DNA of 64,000 bases from a bacterium (GTDB lineage Bacteria; UBP6; UBA1177), in the NCBI GenBank assembly GCA_017961325.1, contig JAGCXM010000006.1, positions 1 through 64,000 on the forward strand. Reading direction: 5' to 3'. Below are positions 33,723 to 42,704 of this stretch, piece by piece. Below the pieces are notes generated by a model. The model did not search any database. It had not been told where the DNA came from and was given only the letters and a program-made list of their open reading frames with translations. How positions within the stretch are numbered: the stretch's first letter is position 1; every line of letters begins with the position of its first letter. Made by a program: the position numbers and the translations under genes.

Positions 33723-34342
33723 TAAAAATCAATCTGTTACCCGTAAAGGAAGACAAGCTTATCGCAGAAGCGAAAGGTTTTATCGCTCTTTTTGTCATTT
33801 CCATCGTCGTTGTCGTTGTTCTCGTTGTTTTGAACAGTTCCCTTCTTGCCGAGCGAGAAGTAGAAAGCAGGGCAAGAATTGCCGAAGCCGACGAGGAAAT
33901 CGCGAAACTCAAATCGATTATGGGCGAAATCAAAAACCTGAAGGACAAAAAAGCTAAACTTCAGGAAAAAATGGATATGATCATCAAGCTGCAGGAGCAG
34001 AACATCGGTCCGGTCAGAGTTCTTGATGAACTTTCATTGAAAATTCCGTCGAACAAAATTTGGGTCGACAAGATTTCGATCAAAGGCGAAAAGCTTGAAC
34101 TTGACGGAAAAACCTTGGAAAATCAGGAAGTCGCGAACTTTATGAAGCAGCTTGAAAATTCGCTTTACTTTTCAAACATCAACTTGAAAAAAGTTACGAA
34201 AGGCAATGCGGTTCAAGGGGTTACGGTGCTTACCTACGGTTTGAACACAAATGTTCACTTCGGTGGAAGGCAGGAACAGCCGGCTCAGCCGAAACCTGAA
34301 GGCCAGCAACAACCCGCAGCGGCTCAACCGAGTGCTAATTAA
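33719..34342 (+). CDS. pilN: type IV pilus assembly protein PilN
   Basis: 207 residues. The start MIKINLLPV is the conserved PilN tail that binds PilM. One membrane segment follows at about 22-42 (very Val/Ile-rich), then a coiled coil (~45-90) and a periplasmic ferredoxin-like domain. A Gln/Pro/Ala-rich C-terminal ~25 residues is an extension. PilN pairs with PilO across the periplasm. It overlaps pilM by 4 bases. Confidence 0.94.
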   Translation: MIKINLLPVKEDKLIAEAKGFIALFVISIVVVVVLVVLNSSLLAEREVESRARIAEADEEIAKLKSIMGEIKNLKDKKAKLQEKMDMIIKLQEQNIGPVRVLDELSLKIPSNKIWVDKISIKGEKLELDGKTLENQEVANFMKQLENSLYFSNINLKKVTKGNAVQGVTVLTYGLNTNVHFGGRQEQPAQPKPEGQQQPAAAQPSAN

Positions 34343-34354
34343 TGGAGGAGTAAT

Positions 34355-35017
34355 ATGAAATCCCTATTAGTAAATATCGGAAAATTAAAGCCAGCATACA
34401 GATACGGAGCGCTGCTTTTGATTATTGTCGCCATCGTTGTGGTTTATTACGTTACCGTTTATATGCCGCATGTTGAGACGATGGAGTCGCTTTACCGCGA
34501 GTTCAATTCCAAAAAAGCGGAATTTTCCAAAATGGTCGTGCTGGTTCGTGACAGAGGACAGTTTATGGAAGAAGTTGAAGCTCTCGACAGAGACCTGAAG
34601 GTTGCAATCAGTATGCTTCCTGATAAGAAAGAGATTCCTTCTCTTCTGAAAAAACTCTCGGATGAAGCTGAAAAGTTCGGTCTTGAAGTCTACTACTTCG
34701 AGCCTTTGGCGGAACGTAAGAGAGACTTTTATGCGGAAGTTCCTGTGTCAATGAAGGTAAAAGGAAGTTTCCACGAAGTTTTGGGTTTCTTCGACAGTGT
34801 TAACAAACTGGCGAGAATAGTAAATGTCAGCGATCTTGACATGAAAGTCGTTGGCGGCAACAATGCGGCGGCAAATAAAGATAAAAAGAGTAAGGTTACG
34901 ACGTCTTTCGGCGGTTTCCAGCCGAACAAAACTGCGCTCGATATAGCTTTCAGAGCCACGACTTACCGTTTCCTTTCATCTGCTGAAATGGATGGAGGTC
35001 AGAATGCAAAAAAATAA
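34355..35017 (+). CDS. pilO: type IV pilus assembly protein PilO
   Basis: 220 residues: a short cytoplasmic end, one membrane segment (~20-38), a coiled coil (~45-90) and a periplasmic domain with VSMKVKGSFHEVLGFFDSV, a pattern typical of PilO. It forms the alignment complex with PilN and PilP. GGAGGAG lies before the ATG. It overlaps pilP by 14 bases. A Lys/Asn insert near 168-180 is slightly unusual. Confidence 0.93.
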   Translation: MKSLLVNIGKLKPAYRYGALLLIIVAIVVVYYVTVYMPHVETMESLYREFNSKKAEFSKMVVLVRDRGQFMEEVEALDRDLKVAISMLPDKKEIPSLLKKLSDEAEKFGLEVYYFEPLAERKRDFYAEVPVSMKVKGSFHEVLGFFDSVNKLARIVNVSDLDMKVVGGNNAAANKDKKSKVTTSFGGFQPNKTALDIAFRATTYRFLSSAEMDGGQNAKK

Positions 35018-35642
35018 CATGCGTTTCATGATTTTGATTTCTTGCTTGATTCTTTGCTCGCTTCTCACAGGCTGTGCAAACGAATATCAGATTGAGCCTT
35101 ACGACTACAAAGCTGAATACGAAAGGGTCAGCAAGGCGAAGTCCAGTGAAAACAAGACGAAAGAAATTGATATTACCGACATTGCACAGAGAAGATCGAA
35201 TTACCGTTATTCCGCAGTCGGCAAAAAGGATCCGTTCAGAAATTATTTCGGTGACATGGCAAGTCTCAACAAAGAGAAGAAGATAGTCAGCGAATTGCAG
35301 AATTTCGATGTCACCGACCTCAGACTTACGGCAGTCGTTTACGGAATTACCGATCCGAGAGCCGTTGTCGTTGCTCCGGACAGAAAAAGCTACATTATTA
35401 GAAACGGTAGCTTTATCGGCAAAAACTGGGGAAAAGTCAACAGAATTCTGCCGGACAAGATTGAAATTGTGGAAACTTATAAAGATCCGCTCGGAAGAAA
35501 GGTTATAAACAAGTTGTATCTTGAACTTCCTGTAAAATCGCCTCTCAAAGAGTCGGATGAGCCGGAGGATGCTGCTGAATTTGACAACGGCGGCGATAAT
35601 AACGGCGAGAATAATAAAGTAAAAGAAGATTTGAATAACTAA
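35004..35642 (+). CDS. pilP: type IV pilus lipoprotein PilP
   Basis: 212 residues from the ATG at 35004 (GGAGG 5 bases upstream, inside pilO). The signal peptide ends in the lipobox LTGC (Cys ~24). A flexible linker leads to the beta-sandwich HR domain that contacts PilQ (KKDPFRNYF, DLRLTAVVYG, YIIRNGSFIGKNWGKV, ILPDKIEIVE). The acidic Asn/Asp-rich tail is not typical. PilP connects PilNO to the secretin. Confidence 0.93.
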   Translation: MQKNNMRFMILISCLILCSLLTGCANEYQIEPYDYKAEYERVSKAKSSENKTKEIDITDIAQRRSNYRYSAVGKKDPFRNYFGDMASLNKEKKIVSELQNFDVTDLRLTAVVYGITDPRAVVVAPDRKSYIIRNGSFIGKNWGKVNRILPDKIEIVETYKDPLGRKVINKLYLELPVKSPLKESDEPEDAAEFDNGGDNNGENNKVKEDLNN

Positions 35643-35658
35643 CGGAACGGAGATTGGA

Positions 35659-38070
35659 ATGAAAAGTCTCAGGTTATCATTTATTCTTGTTTTGGTTTTT
35701 TCGGTTGTAACGGTTTTCGCTGTTGCGCAGAACAAGAATGATTCGTTGTCCGTCGAACAGAACGGAAGCAACGTTGTAGTTTCCGAGAATTTTGACGGAA
35801 CTTACTTTAAACTCAATTCCGACAGCGTTGAAGTGATCGGCTTCGGAGATGCGGTTGAAGGAACTGCCGAGCATGGAACAGTCAACGGCAGGAAGGCTGC
35901 TCATCTTAAAATCAATGCTAACGAAGGCAATGTTCTTTTTGAATCACTTTCGACCGGTATGACTTCCGTAAAAACCGGCGATTTTGACAGCCTTGTTTCG
36001 ATGGCAGAAGAAAAAGAGCTTAAGAACAGCCGCGTCACGATGAGTTCAAAGTCGGGAAATATCAGTTTTGCTTTCACCGTACAGCCTGAAAAAGTCAGAT
36101 TTTTCACGCTGAAAGGTCCCGACAGACTTGTTTTTGATTTTATCGGTATCAAAGGTTCGATGAAACAGGCAGACGGTGTCCGCAGTGCAAATCATCCTGC
36201 AGGTTACCGTGTTGTTGTGGAAAAGGAGCTTCCGCAGTACTTCACGATCAGCCGCTCGAATGTCTATGCTTTCGGAACGGAAGGCAGAAAGTTGTTCGCA
36301 TCTTTCAAAAACCAGACGGCAGAAACCGCTGTTGCAGAAGCTAAACCCGCAGCAAACGAAGCTGTTCAGGCAGTTGCAGACAAAACCGAAATTTCGGGTC
36401 TTGCGTTTATCGGCGAAGAATCGGAAATACTTAAAGTAAAGGCTGACAGAAAACTTGAAATCAGCAAGCAGGTTTCCGGTAATGACATTGAAATTACTAT
36501 TAAAAATGCGTTCATAGCAAAAGAAAAAGAGCAGGTTATCGATGCGGCTTCCCTTAACGGTCCTGTTTCTGAAATCGCTGTTTACAATGCAAAAGACAGT
36601 GTTAAGATCCTTGCAAAGATGAAAACTGCAAAGCATGATCTAGTAATAGAAGAGTCGGCTCACGGAAGCGACTTCGTTTTCAATTTCAAGAATGAAAAGG
36701 TTCAGGGCGTAGCGGGTTATTCCGAAGCGCAGATCGTCAGACTTCCTCAGGCTGCAGTTGCTCAGGAAGAAGGCGGTGCGGATGAAAAAGGCGGCGCAAT
36801 CAATATGGAAGACGAGCCTGTTCAATATACCGGAAAAAAGATCAACCTCGATTTCAAGGAAGTAGATATTCTTGATGTTCTGCGTCTTATGTCAGATATC
36901 AGCAAGCTCAACATCATTGCCGGCGATGACGTAAAAGGAACCGTTACGGTAAGACTTGTTGATATTCCCTGGGATGAAGCGCTTGACGTTATTTTGAAGA
37001 GTAAATCACTCGGCAAAGAAAGATACGGCAACATCATCAGAGTTGCTACGGTCAGAACGATGCAGAGGGAAAAAGAAGAGGAACTTGCAAAGAAAAACGC
37101 TCAGAAGAAACTTGAACCTGTAAAAGTCAGACTCGTTCCCGTAAATTATGCGATGGCTGACAAACTTGTTCCTCAGATTAAAGAGCTTCTTACCGACAGA
37201 GGTACGGTAAGCTACGACCAGAGAACAAATGTTCTTATCGTTAAGGATGTAGAGGAAATTCTTGATAAATCGGAACAGCTGGTTGATTACTTGGATACGC
37301 AGACACCTCAGGTTCTCATCGAGGCAAGAATCGTTGAAGCTACTTCAACGGCTGCTCTTGGTCTTGGTATTCAGTGGGGATCAACTCATACTTACACCGA
37401 TGCAAACGGTCATCCGACGAATGCGGTTTTCCCGTATAACTTGGGTGTCGGTGCGAATGTTGCTGTTCCAGGTCCTGCCGATCCGACGGGTGTGCTTGGT
37501 TTCACGTTCGGCAGTGTCGGTATGATCAACGACCTTAACCTTACCTTGAACGCAATGGAATCTGACGGAAAAATCAAGATCGTAAGTTCTCCGAAAGTTG
37601 CGACTCTTGACAACAAAGAGGCTATGATCCAGCAAGGTACCAGTATTCCTATAACCACGAGAGGTACTGGCGGTGACGTTTCGACGAAGTACGTTGATGC
37701 TACCCTTGTTCTCAAGACTACTCCGCACATCACGGCTGACGGTTCGATTCTTTTGAACATCGAAATCAACAAGAGTGAACCTGACTGGTCAAATTCAAAC
37801 TACTTGGGTGAGCCTTCAATCATAAAGAAAGAGGCAAAAACCGAGATTTTGATAAAGAGCGGTGACACTGTTGTTATCGGCGGTGTTTACACCAATCTGA
37901 CTTCTGTAACGAAAAGATATGTTCCGCTTTTGGGAAAAATTCCTGTTTTGGGATGGCTTTTCAAATCGCGTGAAAGCAGAGTCGAAAGAAGCGAATTGTT
38001 GATTTTCCTTACTCCGAGAATCATGAATAAGGTAAAATCGTCGATTCCTTTGAAGCAAAGCGAAGAGTAA
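35659..38070 (+). CDS. pilQ: type IV pilus secretin PilQ
   Basis: 803 residues, larger than many PilQ. A signal peptide (to ~23) is followed by two AMIN-like regions that bind peptidoglycan (~40-175 and ~240-365). An N0/STN domain (KINLDFKEVDILDVLRLMSDI, from ~393) and N1/KH-like repeats follow to ~530. The secretin pore (~560-795) has VLIEARIVEA, SSPKVATLDNKEA and the end GDTVVIGGVY and VPLLGKIPVLGWLF. It forms the outer membrane channel for the pilus. Its stop overlaps the aroC start by one base. Confidence 0.95.
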   Translation: MKSLRLSFILVLVFSVVTVFAVAQNKNDSLSVEQNGSNVVVSENFDGTYFKLNSDSVEVIGFGDAVEGTAEHGTVNGRKAAHLKINANEGNVLFESLSTGMTSVKTGDFDSLVSMAEEKELKNSRVTMSSKSGNISFAFTVQPEKVRFFTLKGPDRLVFDFIGIKGSMKQADGVRSANHPAGYRVVVEKELPQYFTISRSNVYAFGTEGRKLFASFKNQTAETAVAEAKPAANEAVQAVADKTEISGLAFIGEESEILKVKADRKLEISKQVSGNDIEITIKNAFIAKEKEQVIDAASLNGPVSEIAVYNAKDSVKILAKMKTAKHDLVIEESAHGSDFVFNFKNEKVQGVAGYSEAQIVRLPQAAVAQEEGGADEKGGAINMEDEPVQYTGKKINLDFKEVDILDVLRLMSDISKLNIIAGDDVKGTVTVRLVDIPWDEALDVILKSKSLGKERYGNIIRVATVRTMQREKEEELAKKNAQKKLEPVKVRLVPVNYAMADKLVPQIKELLTDRGTVSYDQRTNVLIVKDVEEILDKSEQLVDYLDTQTPQVLIEARIVEATSTAALGLGIQWGSTHTYTDANGHPTNAVFPYNLGVGANVAVPGPADPTGVLGFTFGSVGMINDLNLTLNAMESDGKIKIVSSPKVATLDNKEAMIQQGTSIPITTRGTGGDVSTKYVDATLVLKTTPHITADGSILLNIEINKSEPDWSNSNYLGEPSIIKKEAKTEILIKSGDTVVIGGVYTNLTSVTKRYVPLLGKIPVLGWLFKSRESRVERSELLIFLTPRIMNKVKSSIPLKQSEE

Positions 38071-39101
38071 TGCAGTTTGTTTCTGCCGGAGAGTCCCACG
38101 GTTCGGAGCTCGTTGCCGTTCTCAGCGGATTTCCGGCGGGTGTCAGGTTTGACAATGTTCTTTTTGAAGAGGATTTAAAGCGGCGCCGTTTGGGGCTTGG
38201 ACGCTCGGCAAGACTTGATGTCGAACAAGACGATGTCAGGGTCGTTTCCGGTGTTGCAGCTTATGTCACGACAGGCGCTCCGATAGCTTTTCTGCTGAAA
38301 AATGCGGCGGAAAGCAGGTTCTTTGAAAACGGAGTAATTGATAAAGGGTTTCCGAGACCGGGGCATGCAGATTACAGCTCGTTCAGGAAATTCGGATATG
38401 AAAACATTTCGCTGGGTGCTGAACGCTCAAGTGCCAGAGAGACGGCTTTGAGAGTTGCTGCCGGTGCTTTGTGCAGGATGTTCCTTGCCGAGATGAATGT
38501 TATGGTCAAATCCGAAGTTCTTGAGATCGGCGGAGTTCCTTACAGTGGATTTGATGCTGAAAAGGCGCTTGCCGACAAGGAAAGAGGCACTTACGGCGGA
38601 GTTCTGAAAGTTGTTGTTTCAGGAATTCCTGCCGGGTTAGGTTCGAATGTCCAGTGGTCGGATCACTTGGATTCACGGCTCGCGGCGGCTTTCGTGTCGA
38701 TACCGTCGGTGAAAGGAGTCTATTTCGGTGACACGGAACTTCACAGGATGAGAGGAATCAACGCAGCGGATGCTTTCTGCGGAAGGCACGGCGAGCGCGC
38801 AACAAACAGATGCGGCGGGATCGAAGGAGGTATATCGAACGGTATGCCTTTGGTTGCAACGCTCTATTTCAAGCCGATTCCGACTCAGCCTTTTGAGGTC
38901 GAGTCAGTTTCGCCGCTTACCGGCAAGGCAGGAAAGTGTCTTCCCGGAATGAACGATCTCTGGTGTATCGAACGTGCTGGAGTTATTGCCGAAAGCATGG
39001 CGGCATTGATTGTGTCGGATGCTTTCTGCGAAAAGTTCGGGTCGGACAATTTGAGTGATATCAGGTCGGCTTACGCGGCTTATCTGGAGAAACTGCTATG
39101 A
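38070..39101 (+). CDS. aroC: chorismate synthase
   Basis: 343 residues, slightly short for the 350-390 family. Motifs: SAGESHGSELVAVLSGFPAG at the start, then RRRLGLGRSARL, PGHADYSSFRKFG, AERSSARETALRVAAGAL and GGIEGGISNGMPL. The flavin-binding Arg/His set is intact. It converts EPSP to chorismate using reduced FMN and is the last enzyme of the shikimate pathway. It overlaps pilQ by 1 base and aroK by 4 bases, so it is part of the pil operon. Confidence 0.95.
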   Translation: MQFVSAGESHGSELVAVLSGFPAGVRFDNVLFEEDLKRRRLGLGRSARLDVEQDDVRVVSGVAAYVTTGAPIAFLLKNAAESRFFENGVIDKGFPRPGHADYSSFRKFGYENISLGAERSSARETALRVAAGALCRMFLAEMNVMVKSEVLEIGGVPYSGFDAEKALADKERGTYGGVLKVVVSGIPAGLGSNVQWSDHLDSRLAAAFVSIPSVKGVYFGDTELHRMRGINAADAFCGRHGERATNRCGGIEGGISNGMPLVATLYFKPIPTQPFEVESVSPLTGKAGKCLPGMNDLWCIERAGVIAESMAALIVSDAFCEKFGSDNLSDIRSAYAAYLEKLL

Positions 39102-39601
39102 AGCGGCTCGCTCTGATAGGGTTTTCGGGAAGCGGAAAAAGTTCGCTTGTTACTCTTGCTGCGAAAAGCGGTTTTGCGGCGGTTGATTCGGATGCTTTGA
39201 TTGAAAGGCAGTGTCCGGATGCTGCTGAAAATATGCTGGGAACCGGCAGGGAAGAGGATTTCAGAATGCTTGAAACTTCGGTGATAAGCGGAATTCTGAA
39301 GTCCGGTTTCGATTTTGCGGCTTTCGGCGGCGGAGTGAACTACGCTCACCCTGCTTGGAAAGAGATCTACCAAATTGGTCTCAAGCTGATTTATCTGAGA
39401 AGTTCTTTTGAAAATCTCGTCGGGAGATTTGAAGACAGACCTCTCTATAGGAAGCTGGGACGTGATGGTTACGAAAAGCTCTTTCTGGCAAGACGTGAAC
39501 TTTACGAGAAGGCTGCGGCGTTTGTCGTCGATACCGACAGGCGCGGTTTGGATGAAATCTGGTCGGAGATTGAGGAAATATGGAACTCACTTTTTCGGTA
39601 A
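39098..39601 (+). CDS. aroK: shikimate kinase
   Basis: 167 residues. The P-loop is GFSGSGKSS (8-16), followed by DSDALIE (shikimate-binding Asp) and FGGGVN (the GGG motif), with the lid arginine near RFEDRPLYR. It phosphorylates the 3-hydroxyl of shikimate with ATP. The Asp-Arg pair usually seen after DSD is slightly changed but the core is intact. It overlaps aroC by 4 bases and aroB by 22 bases. Confidence 0.92.
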   Translation: MKRLALIGFSGSGKSSLVTLAAKSGFAAVDSDALIERQCPDAAENMLGTGREEDFRMLETSVISGILKSGFDFAAFGGGVNYAHPAWKEIYQIGLKLIYLRSSFENLVGRFEDRPLYRKLGRDGYEKLFLARRELYEKAAAFVVDTDRRGLDEIWSEIEEIWNSLFR

Positions 39602-40578
39602 CGCACGTGACGAAAGTCGGATTTGCGAAGTCTTTTGCGGATTTTGCCGGATCCGTCGGTGGTGACTGCTGTTTCGTGATTGACAGATCGCTCGAAAATT
39701 TGGCTGAATCGCTTCCTGATGTTCGTGTTTTCCGCATTGACGGCGAAAAGGAGAAGGATCTGAACCACGTTGAAAGCTGTCTTGAATGGCTGATAGATCT
39801 TAACGCGGGGCGTAAAACGACGCTTGTTGCAGTTGGCGGCGGTGCTACGACCGATTTCGCCGCTTTTACGGCTTCGATTTACAACCGCGGGATGAGACTA
39901 GTGCTTCTTCCGACAACGCTTCTTTCGGCTGTCGACAGTTCAATAGGCGGGAAAACGGCGGTGAATTTCGTTGCGAAAAACACGATCGGTACTTTCTATC
40001 CGGCGCATGAAGTCGTGATCATAGAGGATTTTTTCAAAACTCTTTCTTCACAGCAGATTGCATCTGGAAAGGCAGAAATCATCAAGCTCGCTTTGGTAAA
40101 AGGCGGCCGGCTTGCCGATATGGTTTTCGCGGCTGAAGACTTGCTTTCGGAAGAGGCGCTGACGCTTGCGATACTCGGTAAATACGAGATTGTAAGTGCC
40201 GATTTTACGGATACCCTTGAAAAAAGAATCGTTTTAAACTGGGGGCATACATTCGGCCACGCGATAGAGTTTTATTACTCTCTGCCGCACGGTCTGGCTG
40301 TTGCCGCCGGTATGGTTCTTGCGCAGGAATGGGCTGAAATCGCGGGGGCGGACGAGGTCTTTCCGGCGGCGGAACTTGAAAAATTGTTGCAGAAACACGG
40401 AGTGAACAACAATTTGAAAAAATATAAAACTGAAAAAAAATGGCGTAGATTTATAATGTTGGATAAAAAAAGGAATTTGGACGGAATTTCGATGGTTTAC
40501 CTGAAAAAAACGGGTGTTCCGGGGATAATATGCAGGCATTCTAATGACATATTGAAAGATTTGGAGGAATTAAGATGA
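39580..40578 (+). CDS. aroB: 3-dehydroquinate synthase
   Basis: 332 residues, near the lower family range. NAD-binding VAVGGGATTDFAAFTAS, metal-site GKAEIIKLAL and the zinc-ligand His in LNWGHTFGHAIE and LPHGLAVAAGMVLA are all present, with PTTLLSAVDSSIGGKTAVNF between them. It converts DAHP to 3-dehydroquinate, the second step of the shikimate pathway. It overlaps aroK by 22 bases and the following lipoprotein gene by 4 bases. The order pilQ-aroK-aroB is also known in Pseudomonas; here aroC precedes. Confidence 0.95.
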   Translation: MELTFSVTHVTKVGFAKSFADFAGSVGGDCCFVIDRSLENLAESLPDVRVFRIDGEKEKDLNHVESCLEWLIDLNAGRKTTLVAVGGGATTDFAAFTASIYNRGMRLVLLPTTLLSAVDSSIGGKTAVNFVAKNTIGTFYPAHEVVIIEDFFKTLSSQQIASGKAEIIKLALVKGGRLADMVFAAEDLLSEEALTLAILGKYEIVSADFTDTLEKRIVLNWGHTFGHAIEFYYSLPHGLAVAAGMVLAQEWAEIAGADEVFPAAELEKLLQKHGVNNNLKKYKTEKKWRRFIMLDKKRNLDGISMVYLKKTGVPGIICRHSNDILKDLEELR

Positions 40579-41618
40579 GAAAGTTTTTCATTCTTACCCT
40601 GATGGTAGCTTCTTTGATGATGGTTTCTTGCGTCGAAAGGCGTAATCAAGTCATCCTTGACAAATTTATTCCGGTTGATGACAGCTGTGAAATCAAGGTC
40701 GGCGGTGACAAGTACTACACGGAAGGTGTGATGGACCTTGCGTTCACCGATGATTACAAACTTGCTTTCCAGATTACGAACCGTATTCCGTCTAGTGACG
40801 GAGGCGGCACGGATCTTGCAACTTCCAATGCCAACTATTTTTATGTAAGGAAAGCGGAAATAAAGTATGAGTGGGATCCGAACACTCAACAGAACGGCAA
40901 TACTATTAGATGTGATAAGATAGATGATGAGAGTACGAAGTGTATGAATCGTAAACTTTGGGATAAAAAAACAAGAGAGATGTCTCAGGACATAGTCGTT
41001 GATCCTGACGGCGGTCAGGCTGCCGGTTACATCCATCTTTTCGAGAGGGCTCAGATTGAAAACCTGCTGGGTGTTTATTTAGCAGTTCCTGACTTCGACT
41101 GGATTGCAAGTCCCCTTCAAATAACAGTCAGAATTATCGGATACCTCTCTGACGGTACGGAAGTTAAAACGAACAGGTTGTATTTCAGCATTATTCCGAC
41201 TTTCGGAACAACGGTTCAGATGGGTTCGGTATATCCTTATCCTGCTGATAAATGTGACGACATTGAGTCTTATGAGTGTCAAAAAGCTTTGTATGATGTT
41301 ACCACGAAGTCCTGTGCTTACAACGACCCGGTGATGAACGGTTGCTATTACGGTCAGGATTATTCCAGTGTAAACTGCTATGCCGGAGATACTGAATGGG
41401 AAAGATATATCGCAGATACATACGGAGAGTCAAATTATACCGGATATGCTGCTGCTGACGTAGTTGAAATGATTTACAACCAGTATAAGAAAGTACCTAA
41501 AGATAAAGATGAAGATGTATACTTCAAGTGTTGTCCCGGTAAGGCTATGGAAGAACCGGAAAAACCGGAAGAAGATGAAAACGGCGCTACTACTACGGCG
41601 CCTGAGAGCGGCGAATAG
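40575..41618 (+). CDS. uncharacterised lipoprotein at end of pil-aro operon
   Basis: 347 residues. The signal peptide ends in a lipobox MVSC (Cys ~19). The mature part is beta-rich with several cysteines (about 10, mainly in pairs near CDDIESYEC, SCAYNDPVMNGCYYG and FKCCPGK). The Pro/Glu/Thr tail EKPEEDENGATTTAPE is low complexity. No family is recognised. GGAGG precedes the ATG, which overlaps the aroB stop by 4 bases. Co-transcription with pilMNOPQ hints at a pilus- or outer-membrane-associated role (comparable to TsaP- or pilotin-type accessory lipoproteins), but this is inference from position only. Confidence 0.75.
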   Translation: MRKFFILTLMVASLMMVSCVERRNQVILDKFIPVDDSCEIKVGGDKYYTEGVMDLAFTDDYKLAFQITNRIPSSDGGGTDLATSNANYFYVRKAEIKYEWDPNTQQNGNTIRCDKIDDESTKCMNRKLWDKKTREMSQDIVVDPDGGQAAGYIHLFERAQIENLLGVYLAVPDFDWIASPLQITVRIIGYLSDGTEVKTNRLYFSIIPTFGTTVQMGSVYPYPADKCDDIESYECQKALYDVTTKSCAYNDPVMNGCYYGQDYSSVNCYAGDTEWERYIADTYGESNYTGYAAADVVEMIYNQYKKVPKDKDEDVYFKCCPGKAMEEPEKPEEDENGATTTAPESGE

Positions 41619-41628
41619 TTTCTTAGAT

Positions 41629-41720
41629 CTCACCCCTGCCACCTCCCGAAGCGGGAGGGATTATTAAGGCACTTTCCCTTTCTTCATTCTTGATAGGGGA
41701 ATAAAGGGGTGAGGTTTTTT
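41629..41720 (+). terminator. nested hairpin terminator after pil-aro operon
   Basis: Outer arms CTCACCCCT (41629-41637) and AGGGGTGAG (41705-41713) pair perfectly over nine bases and are followed at once by G then an 8-base T-run. Inside lies a second hairpin: CCTCCCG (41642-41648), loop AAG, CGGGAGG (41652-41658). The T-run makes the outer hairpin a credible rho-independent terminator, although the outer stem is 67 bases apart. The region 41720-41898 holds only T-rich sequence and a TATAAT at 41861-41866, a possible -10 for the next operon. Confidence 0.6.
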
Positions 41721-41898
41721 TTATCTTAAAACGGATCTTACTTCAGACTTCTTCTCAGTAAGGCGGGTTGGATTTATCAATTCAGTTTTCTCTGAAATAC
41801 GGAATGAAATGGAAAAATTAAAAAAAACACTCTTAATAATGATTTTTTTATAAAAATTCTTATAATGCTCCGTTTTTTTGTTTTTGATGGAGAAAAGA

Positions 41899-42699
41899 AT
41901 GGGACTTATTCATCTTAAGGATGTTGTAACTTTGGGGAATGTCGCCATCGGTTTTTTTTCCGCCGTTCTGGCGATAGAAGGTGATATTCAGCAGGCATGT
42001 TATCTGGTGATGGTGGCTTATGTTCTCGATTTTTGCGACGGAATCGTGGCAAGAATCACGAAAATGAGCAATGAATTCGGCAAGGAACTCGATCTTATAG
42101 CAGACCATGTTACTTATGCAGTTTGTCCGGCGTTTGTCGTCTATGCTTTTTACAGAGTTGAAGACGGCAGTTTTCTGAACGCTTTCATCGCTTACTGCAT
42201 GGGTATGGTTCCGCTTGTTTTCGGCTGCATCAGGCACGCGAGAAACGAAGTCTACGACATTGATTTTCCCCGCTTTTTCCTCGGAACTCCGCGTCCGGTA
42301 TCTGCTTTTTATCTTATGAGCCTTATCGGAGCCGGAATGCACCTCAGCAAGTATATCCCTCAGGAATATAATCCGACCTATAAATATTTTCTTATTCCGC
42401 TTTTCATATGGATAGGCTGGAACAATCTTTCGTTCAGACCGTTCCTCAGCCATCACGGGCGCAAATTCAACAAAAAACTTAAATTCTTTATGAGCATTGC
42501 CGTTGTCATGCTTGTTTTGAGCGGTATTGCGACGGCTGTCACCGGAGAGCCGTGGCTTCTCGACTGTCTTCTTTTCCACATGTTGGTTTATACTTTCTTT
42601 ACGCCGGTCTGTTTTGATCCGGGTGATCTTGACGGTTACGAAGATTACGTAAAGGCGAAAAAAGCGGAAATCGCAAAAGATATGCAACCTAAAGGGTAG
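41899..42699 (+). CDS. pssA: CDP-alcohol phosphatidyltransferase (PssA-like)
   Basis: 266 residues from the ATG at 41899 (GGAG 6 bases upstream). The CDP-alcohol phosphotransferase signature is present near residues 50-72: Asp-x2-Asp-Gly-x2-Ala-Arg, then Gly-x3-Asp-x3-Asp (DFCDGIVARI, FGKELDLIAD). About six to eight membrane segments follow. The neighbourhood start GLIHLKDVVTLGN and the short length suggest CDP-diacylglycerol-serine phosphotransferase, but inositol-phosphate or glycerol-phosphate acceptors are possible. The next gene is a nucleotidyltransferase fusion. The enzyme would make a phospholipid headgroup in the inner membrane. Confidence 0.8.
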   Translation: MGLIHLKDVVTLGNVAIGFFSAVLAIEGDIQQACYLVMVAYVLDFCDGIVARITKMSNEFGKELDLIADHVTYAVCPAFVVYAFYRVEDGSFLNAFIAYCMGMVPLVFGCIRHARNEVYDIDFPRFFLGTPRPVSAFYLMSLIGAGMHLSKYIPQEYNPTYKYFLIPLFIWIGWNNLSFRPFLSHHGRKFNKKLKFFMSIAVVMLVLSGIATAVTGEPWLLDCLLFHMLVYTFFTPVCFDPGDLDGYEDYVKAKKAEIAKDMQPKG

Positions 42700-42704
42700 G
42701 GTTT

